Shown here piece by piece: positions 37,956-46,687 of a DNA stretch of 64,000 nt (positions within the stretch are counted from its first letter, which is position 1; each line of letters begins with the position of its first letter). Position numbers and translations under genes: made by a program. Under the pieces are notes generated by a model, which worked only from the letters and a program-made list of their open reading frames with translations, searched no databases and was not told the DNA's origin. This stretch comes from Myxococcota bacterium (lineage in GTDB: Bacteria > Myxococcota_A > UBA796 > UBA2385), in NCBI GenBank assembly GCA_023150805.1, contig JAKLKF010000020.1:16973-80972 (forward strand), in the 5' to 3' direction.

Positions 37956-39062
37956 TCAGGAGGCCATCTCCACGATGTCGGCCATCGTCACGACCTTGTA
38001 GTTGGTGGCGGCGAACTCCACCATGTTCTCGTAGGCCTGGAGGATGCGGGTCTGCTCCTCGTCGCTGCGGCGGGAGCTGGGGTCCTCGGCGTCCAGGTTG
38101 TAGGGCGGCGTGCGGGGGTTCTCCTTCTCCTTGTCCTTCCAGAAGGTGTAGAGCCACGGATCGGAGCCGTCCCGCTGCACGTTGTTCTCGTGGATCAGGC
38201 AGACCACGAAGGGCGCGCGCTTGCCCTGCCAGTTCATCACCCGCTGCTCCAGGCGCTTGTGGGGCTTGCCGTCCGCCGCCGGGTAGCCGCTGGAGTAGCG
38301 GTTCCACCACAGGGTCTCGCTGGACTCGCCGCTGGCCTTCCACTTGTCGATCACGATCTCGGAGGGCCGCGCCAGCAGGCCGTACTGGTACTGGTAGGGG
38401 GCCGAGCCCAGCGACTTCTCGCCGTGGTACCAGACCACGCCCTTGGCGCCCTGGGACTTGTAGTACTCGCAGGCTGCCTGCTTGATCGTCGACTCCTCGC
38501 TGGGCATCGCCACGCAGGCCGGCGCCTTGCCCAGCGCCTCCTTCACCAGCTTGAAGCCACCCGAGGACTTGGAGCTGAACTCGCCCGTCGACATGTCGAG
38601 CGCCTGGGTCTCGGCCTGCTCGATCAAGCCGGGCAGCTCCGAGGACTTCGCGCCGGTGAACCGGCTGTCGAAGCCGTTGAACAGCGGGTGGGGCGGCCGC
38701 TGGTGGTAGCAGATGCCCTGGGTCTTGAGCTTGGTGATGGCGTCGGTCCGGCTGGCCTTGTAGAGCGCGGCCATGTTGCCGGTCAGGTAGAAGTCGCCCT
38801 TCACCCCGTACTTGTTGAAGATGTTGACCAGCTTGATGACCGTGTCGGCGCTGCCGTCCAGGTAGCGGAAGTTCTGGACGTTGATCACGAAGTTCACGTA
38901 GGCCTTCACGGCCCCCGAGGGGCCGCCGCTGCCCGGGGTCGCCCCCGCCAGCGCCGGCGGCACGAACAGGCGATGCATGACGGGGGTGGCCGCCGCCGCG
39001 GCGGCGCCGATGGCCAGGCCGCGAAGGAGGTCGCGGCGGGTCGTTCCGTGCTCGTCCGACAT
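37956..39062 (-). CDS. Tat-exported protein, possibly polysaccharide-deacetylase-like
   Basis: The 368-residue protein opens with T-T-R-R-D-L-L-R-G-L-A followed by an Ala-rich hydrophobic core, a twin-arginine signal. The mature part has a NodB-like opening pattern, V-N-F-V-I-N-V-Q-N, then a segment ending Y-G-V-K-G-D-F-Y-L-T-G-N, similar to the T-F-F-x-T-G step of polysaccharide deacetylases. The usual metal-binding Asp-Asp and His-x3-His are not obvious, so catalysis by that mechanism is doubtful. The C-terminus V-V-T-M-A-D-I-V-E-M-A also fits that fold. I would call it a hypothetical Tat substrate. A minus-strand TAGAGT at 39145-39140 may be its -10. Confidence 0.82.
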   Translation of the reverse strand: MSDEHGTTRRDLLRGLAIGAAAAAATPVMHRLFVPPALAGATPGSGGPSGAVKAYVNFVINVQNFRYLDGSADTVIKLVNIFNKYGVKGDFYLTGNMAALYKASRTDAITKLKTQGICYHQRPPHPLFNGFDSRFTGAKSSELPGLIEQAETQALDMSTGEFSSKSSGGFKLVKEALGKAPACVAMPSEESTIKQAACEYYKSQGAKGVVWYHGEKSLGSAPYQYQYGLLARPSEIVIDKWKASGESSETLWWNRYSSGYPAADGKPHKRLEQRVMNWQGKRAPFVVCLIHENNVQRDGSDPWLYTFWKDKEKENPRTPPYNLDAEDPSSRRSDEEQTRILQAYENMVEFAATNYKVVTMADIVEMAS

Positions 39063-39222
39063 GGTGATTCGCTCCTTGTCCGATGCCGAAGGTCAGGGTC
39101 TCCCGAGGCCGGGACCGCGGGACGACCCGAGTCACGGGGACTCTACTCGCCGCGCGCGCCGGGCTCAAACCCGGGGCCCCACCGACGGAGTCCCCCGCTC
39201 CCGGATTCGACGAGGCGGCCGC

Positions 39223-39251
39223 TTTGCATCCCCTTGACATCCGTGTAGAGT
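39223..39251 (+). promoter_or_regulatory. Promoter candidate for the sulfatase pair
   Basis: TTTGCA (39223-39228) and TAGAGT (39246-39251) are separated by 17 bases, and TAGAGT ends 21 bases before the GTG start. TTGACA at 39234 lies too close to serve as its -35. Confidence 0.4.
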
Positions 39252-39272
39252 CCGGCCGGTCAAGGAGGGTGC

Positions 39273-40715
39273 GTGGTCCTCGGTCGTTCGCGAGCGTGGG
39301 TAGGCCTGCTGGTGCTGGGTGCCTGTCATGGCCCCTCCCCAGCGGACCCGGCGGCCGCCGGGCCGGTCCGGACGCTCCGGGGGCACCTCTCCCCCGACAG
39401 CGCCGACCGACCCAACATCCTCCTGGTCATCGCCGACGACCTCGGCGTGGACCAGGCGAGCTGCTACGCCTCCCCCGTCGCGAGCCGCGCTCCCCAGCCC
39501 CACCTCGACGCGCTCTGCGCGCGCGGCCTGGTGTTCACCGACGCCTGGGCCAACCCCTACTGCTCCCCCACCCGCGCCGGGATCCTCACCGGGCGGAACA
39601 GCGGGCGGACCGGAGTCGGAGAGCCGACGGGGGTCGGCATGGTCGCGCCCGGCCTGTCCCGACGGGAGCTGACCCTCCCGCGCGCGCTGGACCGCTCCGA
39701 CAGCGGCTACACGCACGGGGCCTTCGGCAAGTGGCACCTGGCCGACGCCGACAACGGCGCGCTGCGCCACCCCAACATCGCGGGCTTCGACCACTTCGCG
39801 GGGGGCATCGAGGGCCACGTCGAGGACTACTTCTCGTGGTCCCGAGTGGTCGACGGCGTGGAGACCACCAGCACCACCTACGCGACGTCGGCCACCGTGG
39901 ACGACGCGGTGGACTGGATCCGCGAGCAGGAGGACCCCTGGTTCGCCTGGGTGGCCTTCCACGCCGGTCACTGGCCGCGGCACCTGCCGCCCGCCGAGCT
40001 CCACTCCTACGGGGAGCTCACCGGCGACGAGGAGGACCTCGAGGCCCGGCCCGAGGTCTACTACCAGGCCATGGTCGAGGCCATGGACACCGAGATGGGG
40101 CGCCTCTTCGAGGAGATCGGTCCCGCGCGGATGCGGCGGACGGTCGTGATCTTCGTGGGAGACAACGGGACCGAGGGGACCGTCAACCAGGGCGCCTTCC
40201 CGGAGGGGCGCGCCAAGGGCACCCTGTACCAGGGCGGCCTCCGCGTCCCCCTGGTCGTCGCGGGCCCGGGGGTGCAGGCGCGCGGCCGGCAGGTCGACGC
40301 CCCGGTCCACACCCAGGACCTCTTCTCCACGGTGCTGGAGCTGGCCGGCGTCGACGTCGCCGAGGCGACGCGCGGCAGGCCCATCGACGCGGTCAGCCTG
40401 GCGCCGTACCTGGCCGATCCCGAGGCGCCCGACCAGCGCGACTTCGTCCTCTCCGAGGTCTTCGGCGGGGGGTCGACGGCGCGCGGCGCGGCCGGGCAGG
40501 CGATCCGGGACCGGGACCTCAAGCTGATCCGGTGGCTGGACGGCACCGAAGCCCTCTACGATGTCGAGGACGACCCGCTGGAGGAGGACGACCTGCTGGA
40601 TGGCGTGCTCAGCGCCTGGGAGCACGCGGCCTGGGAGACCCTGGCCGACCACCTGGACCACCACCCGATCGACCCCGAGTTCGACGACGAGGACACCGGC
40701 GATGCCCTCCGCTGA
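39273..40715 (+). CDS. Secreted sulfatase 1 (Cys-type)
   Basis: The 480-residue protein has an N-terminal lipobox-like L-G-A-C-H. The alkaline-phosphatase-fold sulfatase core is clear: I-A-D-D-L-G-V-D near 53 (calcium ligands), C-S-P-T-R-A-G-I-L-T-G-R near 97 with the Cys that is converted to formylglycine, G-K-W-H-L near 150, and G-D-N-G-T-E near 296. It would remove sulfate esters from carbohydrates or other substrates. GTG 39273 has AGGAGG five bases upstream. A formylglycine-generating enzyme is not in the window. A second, similar sulfatase overlaps its 3' end by 14 bases. Confidence 0.93.
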   Translation: MVLGRSRAWVGLLVLGACHGPSPADPAAAGPVRTLRGHLSPDSADRPNILLVIADDLGVDQASCYASPVASRAPQPHLDALCARGLVFTDAWANPYCSPTRAGILTGRNSGRTGVGEPTGVGMVAPGLSRRELTLPRALDRSDSGYTHGAFGKWHLADADNGALRHPNIAGFDHFAGGIEGHVEDYFSWSRVVDGVETTSTTYATSATVDDAVDWIREQEDPWFAWVAFHAGHWPRHLPPAELHSYGELTGDEEDLEARPEVYYQAMVEAMDTEMGRLFEEIGPARMRRTVVIFVGDNGTEGTVNQGAFPEGRAKGTLYQGGLRVPLVVAGPGVQARGRQVDAPVHTQDLFSTVLELAGVDVAEATRGRPIDAVSLAPYLADPEAPDQRDFVLSEVFGGGSTARGAAGQAIRDRDLKLIRWLDGTEALYDVEDDPLEEDDLLDGVLSAWEHAAWETLADHLDHHPIDPEFDDEDTGDALR

Positions 40716-42093
40716 CCGCCCTCTCCGCCCCCCGACCACGCCGCTGACCCGGGCCGGGCTGGCCCTGCTGGCGCTCGCGACCAGCGCCTCCCCCGTGCAG
40801 GCGGCCACCGACCGCCTGCCCAACTTCCTGCTCGTGGTGGTCGACGACGTCGGCGTCGACCAGAGCGCCTGCTACGACCGCCCCCACGCCGAGCGGGCGC
40901 CGCAGCCCACGCTGGAGCGCCTGTGCGGCAACGGGCTCGTGTTCAACCGGGCCTGGGCCAACCCCTACTGCTCCCCCACCCGCGCCGCGCTGCTCACCGG
41001 CCGCCTGGGCGTGCGGACCGGGGTCGGGGAGGCCCTGGGGCGGGGCGCGCCGGGGCTCTCCGAGGACGAGACGACCCTGCCCGAGGCCCTGGCCGCGCTC
41101 GACCTCGGCTACACCTCCGCGCTGTTCGGCAAGTGGCACCTGTCCGACGAGCTCGACGGCGTCGACCACCCCAACCTGTCGGGCTTCGACCACTTCGCCG
41201 GCGCCATGGGCGGTGAGGTCGACGACTTCCACGAGTGGATCCGGGTCGAGGACGGCGAGGCGGAGTGGACCACCGACTACGCGACCTCGCGCACGGTGGA
41301 CGACGCCCTGGCGTGGATCGAGTCCCAGGAGGGGCCCTGGTTCGCCATGGTCTCCTTCCATGCGCCGCACACGCCCCTGCACCTGCCCCCGCTCGACCTG
41401 CACTCCTACGACCACCTCACCGGCGACGAGCGCAGCCTGGCCACCCAGCCCGAGGACTACATGAAGGCCATGCTGGAGGCCGCCGACACCGAGCTGGGGC
41501 GCCTGCTGGCCAGCATGGACCCGCGGACGCGCGCCGACACCGTGATCATCTACCTGGGCGACAACGGGACCCCGTCGGACGTGGCGGACGGGACCTACCC
41601 GCCGGGCCACTACAAGGGCAGCCTGTACCAGGGCGGGATCCACGTCCCCCTGGTGGTGTCCTCGATGCGCCACGTCCCCCGCACCCGGCGCGTGCCCCAC
41701 ATCGTCCACGTCTCCGACGTCTTCGCGACCGTGGTCGAGCTGGCCGGCGGCAGCCTGGACGAGGTGATGCCCGAGGGCGTCGACTCCGACTCGGTCAGCC
41801 TGCTGCCCTACCTGGAGGACCCGCACGCTCCTTCCCAGCGCCGGACCGTGGTCGCCGAGCGCTTCGGCCCCAACGTGCGCGACGCCAACACCTGCCAGGC
41901 CGCCTTCGACGGCCGCTACAAGCTCATCCGCTGCGTCGACGGCGGCTGGCAGTACTTCGACCTGTGGTCCGATCCCGACGAGGAGCGCGACCTGTCGGAG
42001 AGCACCCTGGCGACCGGCCCGACCCGCGCGCTCGAGGCGCTCACCACCGCGCTGGACGCGCTGCCGATCCCCCCCGACGAGGCGCTGCGCTGA
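40702..42093 (+). CDS. Secreted sulfatase 2 (Cys-type)
   Basis: The 463-residue protein starts at ATG 40702, 14 bases inside sulfatase 1, with GAGG eight bases before. A signal peptide ends near V-Q-A-A. Sulfatase blocks mirror those of its neighbour: V-D-D-V-G-V-D, A-N-P-Y-C-S-P-T-R-A-A-L-L-T-G-R with the modifiable Cys, G-K-W-H-L, G-D-N-G-T. Similarity extends through the whole length, including the W-A-N-P-Y lead-in and the S-G/A-G-F-D-H-F-A-G segment, so the two arose by tandem duplication and then diverged. They are translationally coupled and probably act on related substrates. Confidence 0.93.
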   Translation: MPSADRPLRPPTTPLTRAGLALLALATSASPVQAATDRLPNFLLVVVDDVGVDQSACYDRPHAERAPQPTLERLCGNGLVFNRAWANPYCSPTRAALLTGRLGVRTGVGEALGRGAPGLSEDETTLPEALAALDLGYTSALFGKWHLSDELDGVDHPNLSGFDHFAGAMGGEVDDFHEWIRVEDGEAEWTTDYATSRTVDDALAWIESQEGPWFAMVSFHAPHTPLHLPPLDLHSYDHLTGDERSLATQPEDYMKAMLEAADTELGRLLASMDPRTRADTVIIYLGDNGTPSDVADGTYPPGHYKGSLYQGGIHVPLVVSSMRHVPRTRRVPHIVHVSDVFATVVELAGGSLDEVMPEGVDSDSVSLLPYLEDPHAPSQRRTVVAERFGPNVRDANTCQAAFDGRYKLIRCVDGGWQYFDLWSDPDEERDLSESTLATGPTRALEALTTALDALPIPPDEALR

Positions 42094-42111
42094 GCCCTCG
42101 CCGCGCCGCGC

Positions 42112-43203
42112 TCAACGCGCCGACGGCCCGTGGCGCGGGGGGAAGCTCAGCTCCACCACCAGGCCCAGCAGCGTCGCCAGGGGCACGCGGCAGCGCCCGG
42201 CCGGCTCCGGGCCTCCGCACCGCGCGCCGGGGATCCAGGGTCGCTCGGGGGCCAGCGGGTCGTCGCAGGTGAGCACGTCGGTCACCGAGTCCAGGTGGAC
42301 CAGCCGCACCTTGTGCGGCAGCGCGAGGTGCGGGTGGCCGGAGGGGGGGGTGGCGCCGCCGCCGGGGGCGGCAAGGGTGGCGAAGACCGCGTCGCCCGCG
42401 GCGAGCGCGCGGCGGACGATGCCCTCGCCGTCCCGCTCCAGGGCCGGCAGGGTGGCCGGGTCCAGCCCCAGCAGCCGCGCCAGGTCGTCGTGGCGATCGG
42501 TCAGGGTCGCCCACTGCTGCCCCGTGACCGCCTCCAGGAGGGCGTCGAACTCTCCCAGGCCCAGGCCGACCCGACCTTCCCCGCCGGCCAGGGCCGGGTC
42601 GAACTGCGCGTCCTCGGCGTTGCGGTAGTCCCACGCCGGGTTGGCCGCCTCCAGCAGCGCCACCTGGAAGAGCGCGCTCACCGGCCCGCGGAGGCCCTCG
42701 GCCTCGGTCCAGCCCAGCGTGGGCTCGTCGCGCAGCAGGGCCTGGCCGTCGCGCAGGCCCACCGCCCCCGACGGCGTGCACAGGCCCGCGACCAGGCGGG
42801 CGTACTCGCCGGGGTCGCGCTCGGCCAGGTGCCGCTCGAGGCAGGCGGCGGCGCAGCTGCCCTTGTGGCCCTGCCCGATCCGGTCGGGCTGGTCGAGGTT
42901 GCGGATCAGCTCGCCCAGCAGCCGCCGCCGCCCGGGCTGGTCCGCCAGGGTCGGCGCCAGCGGGCCCCGCGCGAGGCGGTCCAGCGCGTCCCCCAGGGTC
43001 CCGCGGAACCCGTCCGGGCGGTCCAGGTGCCCCCCCGCCTCCAGCCGCTGCAGGGCGCCGGTCGCCGCCTCGCACCAGGACCGCGGGTCCTCGCCGGCGG
43101 GCAGGGGCCACGCGCCCAGGGCCGCGCCCTCCGCCAGCAGCGTCCGCGCCCGTCCGGCGACGGCCCGCGTGCGCGCTGCAGGTCCAGGACTCGGGGGTGA
43201 CAC
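42112..43203 (-). CDS. Hypothetical protein with possible cysteine-peptidase-like motif
   Basis: The 363-residue protein is cytoplasmic by appearance (no signal peptide). A Q-G-H-K-G-S-C-A-A-A-C segment near residue 112 followed by L-A-E-R-D-P-G-E-Y-A-R-L-V-A-G-L resembles a nucleophile helix of papain-like enzymes, and a later L-P-H-K-V-R-L-V-H-L-D strand near 304, ending D-V-L-T-C-D-D-P, could supply His and Asp. The match is only a pattern; function is unassigned. GTG 43203 lies six bases after TAGACT with no Shine-Dalgarno, so it may be leaderless. Confidence 0.75.
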   Translation of the reverse strand: MSPPSPGPAARTRAVAGRARTLLAEGAALGAWPLPAGEDPRSWCEAATGALQRLEAGGHLDRPDGFRGTLGDALDRLARGPLAPTLADQPGRRRLLGELIRNLDQPDRIGQGHKGSCAAACLERHLAERDPGEYARLVAGLCTPSGAVGLRDGQALLRDEPTLGWTEAEGLRGPVSALFQVALLEAANPAWDYRNAEDAQFDPALAGGEGRVGLGLGEFDALLEAVTGQQWATLTDRHDDLARLLGLDPATLPALERDGEGIVRRALAAGDAVFATLAAPGGGATPPSGHPHLALPHKVRLVHLDSVTDVLTCDDPLAPERPWIPGARCGGPEPAGRCRVPLATLLGLVVELSFPPRHGPSAR

Positions 43204-43209
43204 GCGGCG

Positions 43210-43215
43210 AGTCTA
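43210..43215 (-). promoter_or_regulatory. TAGACT -10 candidate, leaderless spacing
   Basis: On the minus strand TAGACT ends six bases before GTG 43203. No ribosome site is present between them. Confidence 0.4.
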
Positions 43216-43281
43216 CTCCCCGGCCACGAGGTCCCCACACCATGCGGCAGCGCGTCCCCGCCAGCGTGCGCGCCTGTCGCT

Positions 43282-43287
43282 TAGGCT
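43282..43287 (+). promoter_or_regulatory. TAGGCT -10 candidate
   Basis: TAGGCT ends 27 bases before the ATG at 43315, preceded by a T as in the copy at 37117. Confidence 0.4.
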
Positions 43288-43314
43288 CTCGCCCCCCGAC
43301 ACGCGAGGGTCGCC

Positions 43315-44589
43315 ATGAAGCGCAGACACCTGGGCACCGATCACGAGTACAGCGCCGAGACCCTTGCCCTCGGCTACGGCTACGACCCGCGCCTGTCGGA
43401 GGGGGCGGTCAAGCCGCCGATCTTCCTGACCAGCACCTTCCAGTTCGCCTCCGCGCTGGAGGGCAAGCGCTTCTTCGAGCTGGCCTACGGCCTGCGCCAG
43501 GCCAACAAGGGCGAGATCCCCGGGCTGATCTACAGCCGCCTGAACAACCCGAACCTGCAGATCTTCGAGGAGCGGCTGGCGGCGTGGGACAAGACCGACC
43601 GGGGCCTGACCTTCGCCAGCGGCATGGCCGCGATCTCCACCTCGCTGCTGGCCCTGGTCAAGCCCGGCGAGCACGTGCTCTCCACGGCCCCGGTCTACGG
43701 GGGCACCCACTTCCTGCTCGAGCACATCCTGCCGGGCTTCGGCATCGGCACGACCCAGGTGCTGGCCGGCAGCGACGCGGTCGAGCGCCTGCGCGCCGCG
43801 GCGGCCGCCGTGCCCGCCGGCAAGGTGGCCATGCTCTACCTGGAGACCCCGGCCAACCCCAGCAACGTGCTCACCGACATCGCCGGCGTGGTCGCGCTGG
43901 CCGCCGAGCTGGAGGCCACCACGGGCCGGCGCCCGGTGGTGGCGGTCGACAACACCTTCCTCGGGCCCGTCTTCCAGCGCCCCGCCGAGCAGGGCGCCGA
44001 TCTCGTCCTCTACAGCGCCACCAAGTTCATCGCCGGCCACAGCGACCTGGTCGCGGGCGTCGCGACGGGGCGCGCGGCGATCATGGAGCAGGTCGCCCTG
44101 TTCCGCACCATCCTGGGGACCCAGCCCAACGCCTTCACCGGCTGGCTGCTGCTGCGCTCGCTGGAGACCGTCTCCATCCGGATGCACCGCCAGGCCAAGA
44201 GCGCCCGCCGGCTGGCCAGCGTGCTGCTGGAGCACCCCCGCGTGACGGCCGTGCACTACCCGGGCCTGCTGCAGGAGGGGGATCCGCAGCACGCGATCTA
44301 CCAGCGCCAGTGCACCGGGCCCGGCTCGCTCATCTCCTTCGAGGTCCAGGGAGGAGAGGAGGCCGCCTACAAGGTCCTCGACTCCTTCGAGGTCTTCCGG
44401 CTGGCCGTCTCCCTGGGCGGCACCGAGAGCCTGGTCGAGCACCCCGCGACGATGACCCACGCCGACGTGCCGCCCGAGCTGCTGGGCTCCTTCGGCGTCT
44501 CTCCCGGGATGATCCGGATGAGCATCGGGCTGGAGCACCTGAGCGACCTGCGCCGCGACCTGGAGCACGCGCTGTCCAAGCTGGGCTGA
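43315..44589 (+). CDS. Cystathionine gamma-synthase/methionine gamma-lyase family PLP enzyme
   Basis: The 424-residue protein belongs to the Cys/Met metabolism PLP family. Visible landmarks are I-Y-S-R-L-N-N-P-N near 75, G-M-A-A-I-S near 103, the tyrosine-containing A-P-V-Y-G-G-T near 126, V-D-N-T-F near 206, the Schiff-base Lys in Y-S-A-T-K-F-I-A-G-H near 238, and G-G-T-E-S-L-V-E-H-P near 365. The family includes gamma-synthases, beta- and gamma-lyases and sulfhydrylases; sequence alone does not pick between them. An N-terminal H-x-x-x-x-H-E-Y extension of about 20 residues is longer than in E. coli MetB. Confidence 0.92.
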   Translation: MKRRHLGTDHEYSAETLALGYGYDPRLSEGAVKPPIFLTSTFQFASALEGKRFFELAYGLRQANKGEIPGLIYSRLNNPNLQIFEERLAAWDKTDRGLTFASGMAAISTSLLALVKPGEHVLSTAPVYGGTHFLLEHILPGFGIGTTQVLAGSDAVERLRAAAAAVPAGKVAMLYLETPANPSNVLTDIAGVVALAAELEATTGRRPVVAVDNTFLGPVFQRPAEQGADLVLYSATKFIAGHSDLVAGVATGRAAIMEQVALFRTILGTQPNAFTGWLLLRSLETVSIRMHRQAKSARRLASVLLEHPRVTAVHYPGLLQEGDPQHAIYQRQCTGPGSLISFEVQGGEEAAYKVLDSFEVFRLAVSLGGTESLVEHPATMTHADVPPELLGSFGVSPGMIRMSIGLEHLSDLRRDLEHALSKLG

Positions 44590-44607
44590 TCCGCACCCCG
44601 CTCGCGC

Positions 44608-45324
44608 TCAGCCCCGCGCCTCCTCCAGCTTCTCCCAGCAGGCGGCCACCTCGTCCGCCAGCCCCTGCAGGGCCTGCTCCTGCCCATCGAGGGCCTCGGT
44701 CGCGGCCGCGACGTCGGCCAGGAGCGCCGCGGTGGCCGCCTCGACCTCGGCCTGGATCGCCTGCCACTGGGCGTCGAGCCGGGCGACCGTGGCCGCCCAG
44801 GTCTCCCACGCCTCGGCCTCGGCCAGGGCCAGCGCCTCCTCGGCCGCCATCCAGGCGGCGAAGGCCGCGGCGGCCTCCTCGAAGCGCTCGGCGGCCAGGG
44901 CCTCCTCGTAGGCCCGGCGCAGCGCCTCGATCGCCGCCGCCTCCTCGGTGGACAGGCCCGCCAGGGTCTCGGCGAGCGCCGCGTCGGCCGCGGCGTGCCC
45001 GTCGCGCCAGGCCTGCTCGCCCTGCGCCAGCGTCGCCTCCAGCTCCGCCGAAGCCGCCGCCGCCCGCTCCTCGAGCGCCGCTCGCTCCGCCTCCAGCGCC
45101 TGCTGCCCGGCCGCGAGCTCGGCCTCCAGCGCTTCGCACTCCTCCACGGTCGGGCCCGGGTCCGCGCCGCCGTCCGCGGGCCCGGCATCCGGCGGGACCC
45201 CGTCGTCGGAGGGCGCGCCGCCGTGCGGGGCGTGCTCGTGCCGCCACCGCGGGCCCGAGTCCACGATCAGGCAGCCGGGGAGGAGGGCCAGGGCGAAGGC
45301 GAGGGCGAGGAGACCGCGTGGCAT
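44608..45324 (-). CDS. Ala/Glu-rich coiled-coil lipoprotein
   Basis: The 238-residue product has the signal peptide and lipobox L-L-P-G-C near residue 17, a His/Gly/Asp-rich linker, and then from about residue 60 to the end an almost unbroken helix rich in Ala and Glu with a Leu/Ala heptad pattern and Trp/Trp landmarks (W-E-T-W, A-Q-W-Q). It should form a long coiled coil anchored to a membrane by a lipid. ATG 45324 has GGAG six bases upstream. It is divergent from the diheme cytochrome gene. Confidence 0.85.
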   Translation of the reverse strand: MPRGLLALAFALALLPGCLIVDSGPRWRHEHAPHGGAPSDDGVPPDAGPADGGADPGPTVEECEALEAELAAGQQALEAERAALEERAAAASAELEATLAQGEQAWRDGHAAADAALAETLAGLSTEEAAAIEALRRAYEEALAAERFEEAAAAFAAWMAAEEALALAEAEAWETWAATVARLDAQWQAIQAEVEAATAALLADVAAATEALDGQEQALQGLADEVAACWEKLEEARG

Positions 45325-45444
45325 GGGACGCTCCGATCGGCCCGACCAGAGTAGCCGACGGAGCGGCCCGGCCGAAAGCCCCGTCCCGATGCGCGCGCGA
45401 GCGGATCCGACCAACAAAACGCCCATCGAACCCAGCACATGCTG

Positions 45445-45450
45445 TAGGGT
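45445..45450 (+). promoter_or_regulatory. TAGGGT -10 candidate before the cytochrome gene
   Basis: TAGGGT ends 47 bases before ATG 45498 and matches the hexamer at 59782. Confidence 0.3.
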
Positions 45451-45497
45451 CCCACCCACCGCGCCAGTGCCCCCCCCGTGCGCGGCCTGGAGTCCCC

Positions 45498-46604
45498 ATG
45501 TCCAAGCTCCTCAAGGGCCTCGGCCTCGGTGCCGGCGGCCTCGTCCTCCTCGTGGGCGGCGGCGCCGCCTGGGTCGAGGTGACCTCGTCCCAGCGCTCCG
45601 CCCGGACCTACGAGACGCACCGCGGCGACTTTCCCGTGCCCTTCCCGCTCACCGAGGCCGAGGTCGCGGCCCTGCGCGCCGAGCGCGAGGCGACCCTGGC
45701 CGCCCAGGCGCCGCCGACCGAGCCCGCCCTGGTCGGGTCGGCGGGCGGCGCCCCCGCGACCGGCGCGGCGACCGACCCGGCGACCGACGCAGCCGCGCCG
45801 ACCGACCCGCTCGCCGGGCTGGACCTGGACGCGATCGCGCTGGAGCGCGCCGTGGCCCGCGGAGAGCACCTGGTCAACGCCCGCTACGCCTGCGTCGAGT
45901 GCCACGGCAAGGACTACTCCGGCGGCACGATGATCGACGACCCGGCCATCGGTCGCTTCCTCGGACGCAACCTCACGGGCGGCAAGGGCAGCGTCGTGGC
46001 CGGCTACACCACGGCCGACTGGGACCGCATCGTCCGGCACGGGGTCAAGCCCGACGGCACGGGCGCCGTCATGCCGTCGGAAGACTACCTGGCCATGTCC
46101 GACCGGGAGCTGTCCGACATCGTGGCCTACATCCGCACCCAGCCCCCGGTCGACGGCGACGTGCCGCCGCCCACCTACGGGCCGCTGGGCAAGGTCCTGT
46201 CGGCCACGGGCCAGTGGGTCACGTCGGCCGAGCGGGTGCCGGACCACCAGGCCGCCCACCGGGTCGAGCCGCCCGAGGCGGGGGTCACCGTGGAGTTCGG
46301 CGAGCACCTGTCCAAGGTGTGCACGGGCTGCCACAACCCCGCGCTGACCGGCGGGCCGCAGGCCGGCGCGCCGCCGGACTGGGCGGTGCCGCGCAACCTG
46401 ACGCCGCACGCCGAGGGCCTGCAGGGCTGGTCCTACGAGGACTTCGTCGCCGCCATGCGGGAGTCCCGCCGCCCCGACGGCACGCCGCTGCAGCTGCCGA
46501 TGACGATGATCGCGCCCTACGCGCAGCGCATGACCGACACGGAGCTGCAGGCCCTGTGGACCTACCTCCAGCAGCTCCCCCCCAGCCCGACCCCGAAGGG
46601 CTGA
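45498..46604 (+). CDS. Membrane-anchored diheme c-type cytochrome
   Basis: The 368-residue protein has an N-terminal hydrophobic anchor (about 5-25), an Ala/Pro/Thr linker, and two cytochrome c domains. Heme sites are C-V-E-C-H near 134 and C-T-G-C-H near 275; each is followed by G-(R)-N-L-T or R-N-L-T-P-H and a later Met (A-V-M-P-S-E and P-M-T-M) that may be the axial ligand. The pattern resembles the cytochrome subunit of periplasmic alcohol or aldehyde dehydrogenases. The nearby GMC oxidoreductase pair (47.2-49.3 kb) could be its electron donor; this is inference only. ATG 45498 has GGAG. Confidence 0.92.
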   Translation: MSKLLKGLGLGAGGLVLLVGGGAAWVEVTSSQRSARTYETHRGDFPVPFPLTEAEVAALRAEREATLAAQAPPTEPALVGSAGGAPATGAATDPATDAAAPTDPLAGLDLDAIALERAVARGEHLVNARYACVECHGKDYSGGTMIDDPAIGRFLGRNLTGGKGSVVAGYTTADWDRIVRHGVKPDGTGAVMPSEDYLAMSDRELSDIVAYIRTQPPVDGDVPPPTYGPLGKVLSATGQWVTSAERVPDHQAAHRVEPPEAGVTVEFGEHLSKVCTGCHNPALTGGPQAGAPPDWAVPRNLTPHAEGLQGWSYEDFVAAMRESRRPDGTPLQLPMTMIAPYAQRMTDTELQALWTYLQQLPPSPTPKG

Positions 46605-46687
46605 GCGAGGGCGGCGCCGCGCGGGTGCTACCGTGCCCGCGGCCCGCCGCGCCGTCGCGGCCCGGTCGACCTCCCGCCGGAGTCCAC

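Noticed and set aside
39158..39215. T-arm-like sequence with CCGGG and C-T-C-A-A-A between sulfatase and Tat-protein genes
   Set aside because: No acceptor, D or anticodon arms can be drawn around it, so it is not a tRNA gene.
39234..39239. Perfect TTGACA as a -35 for the sulfatase promoter
   Set aside because: It lies only six bases before TAGAGT, which is too close for a sigma70-type promoter.
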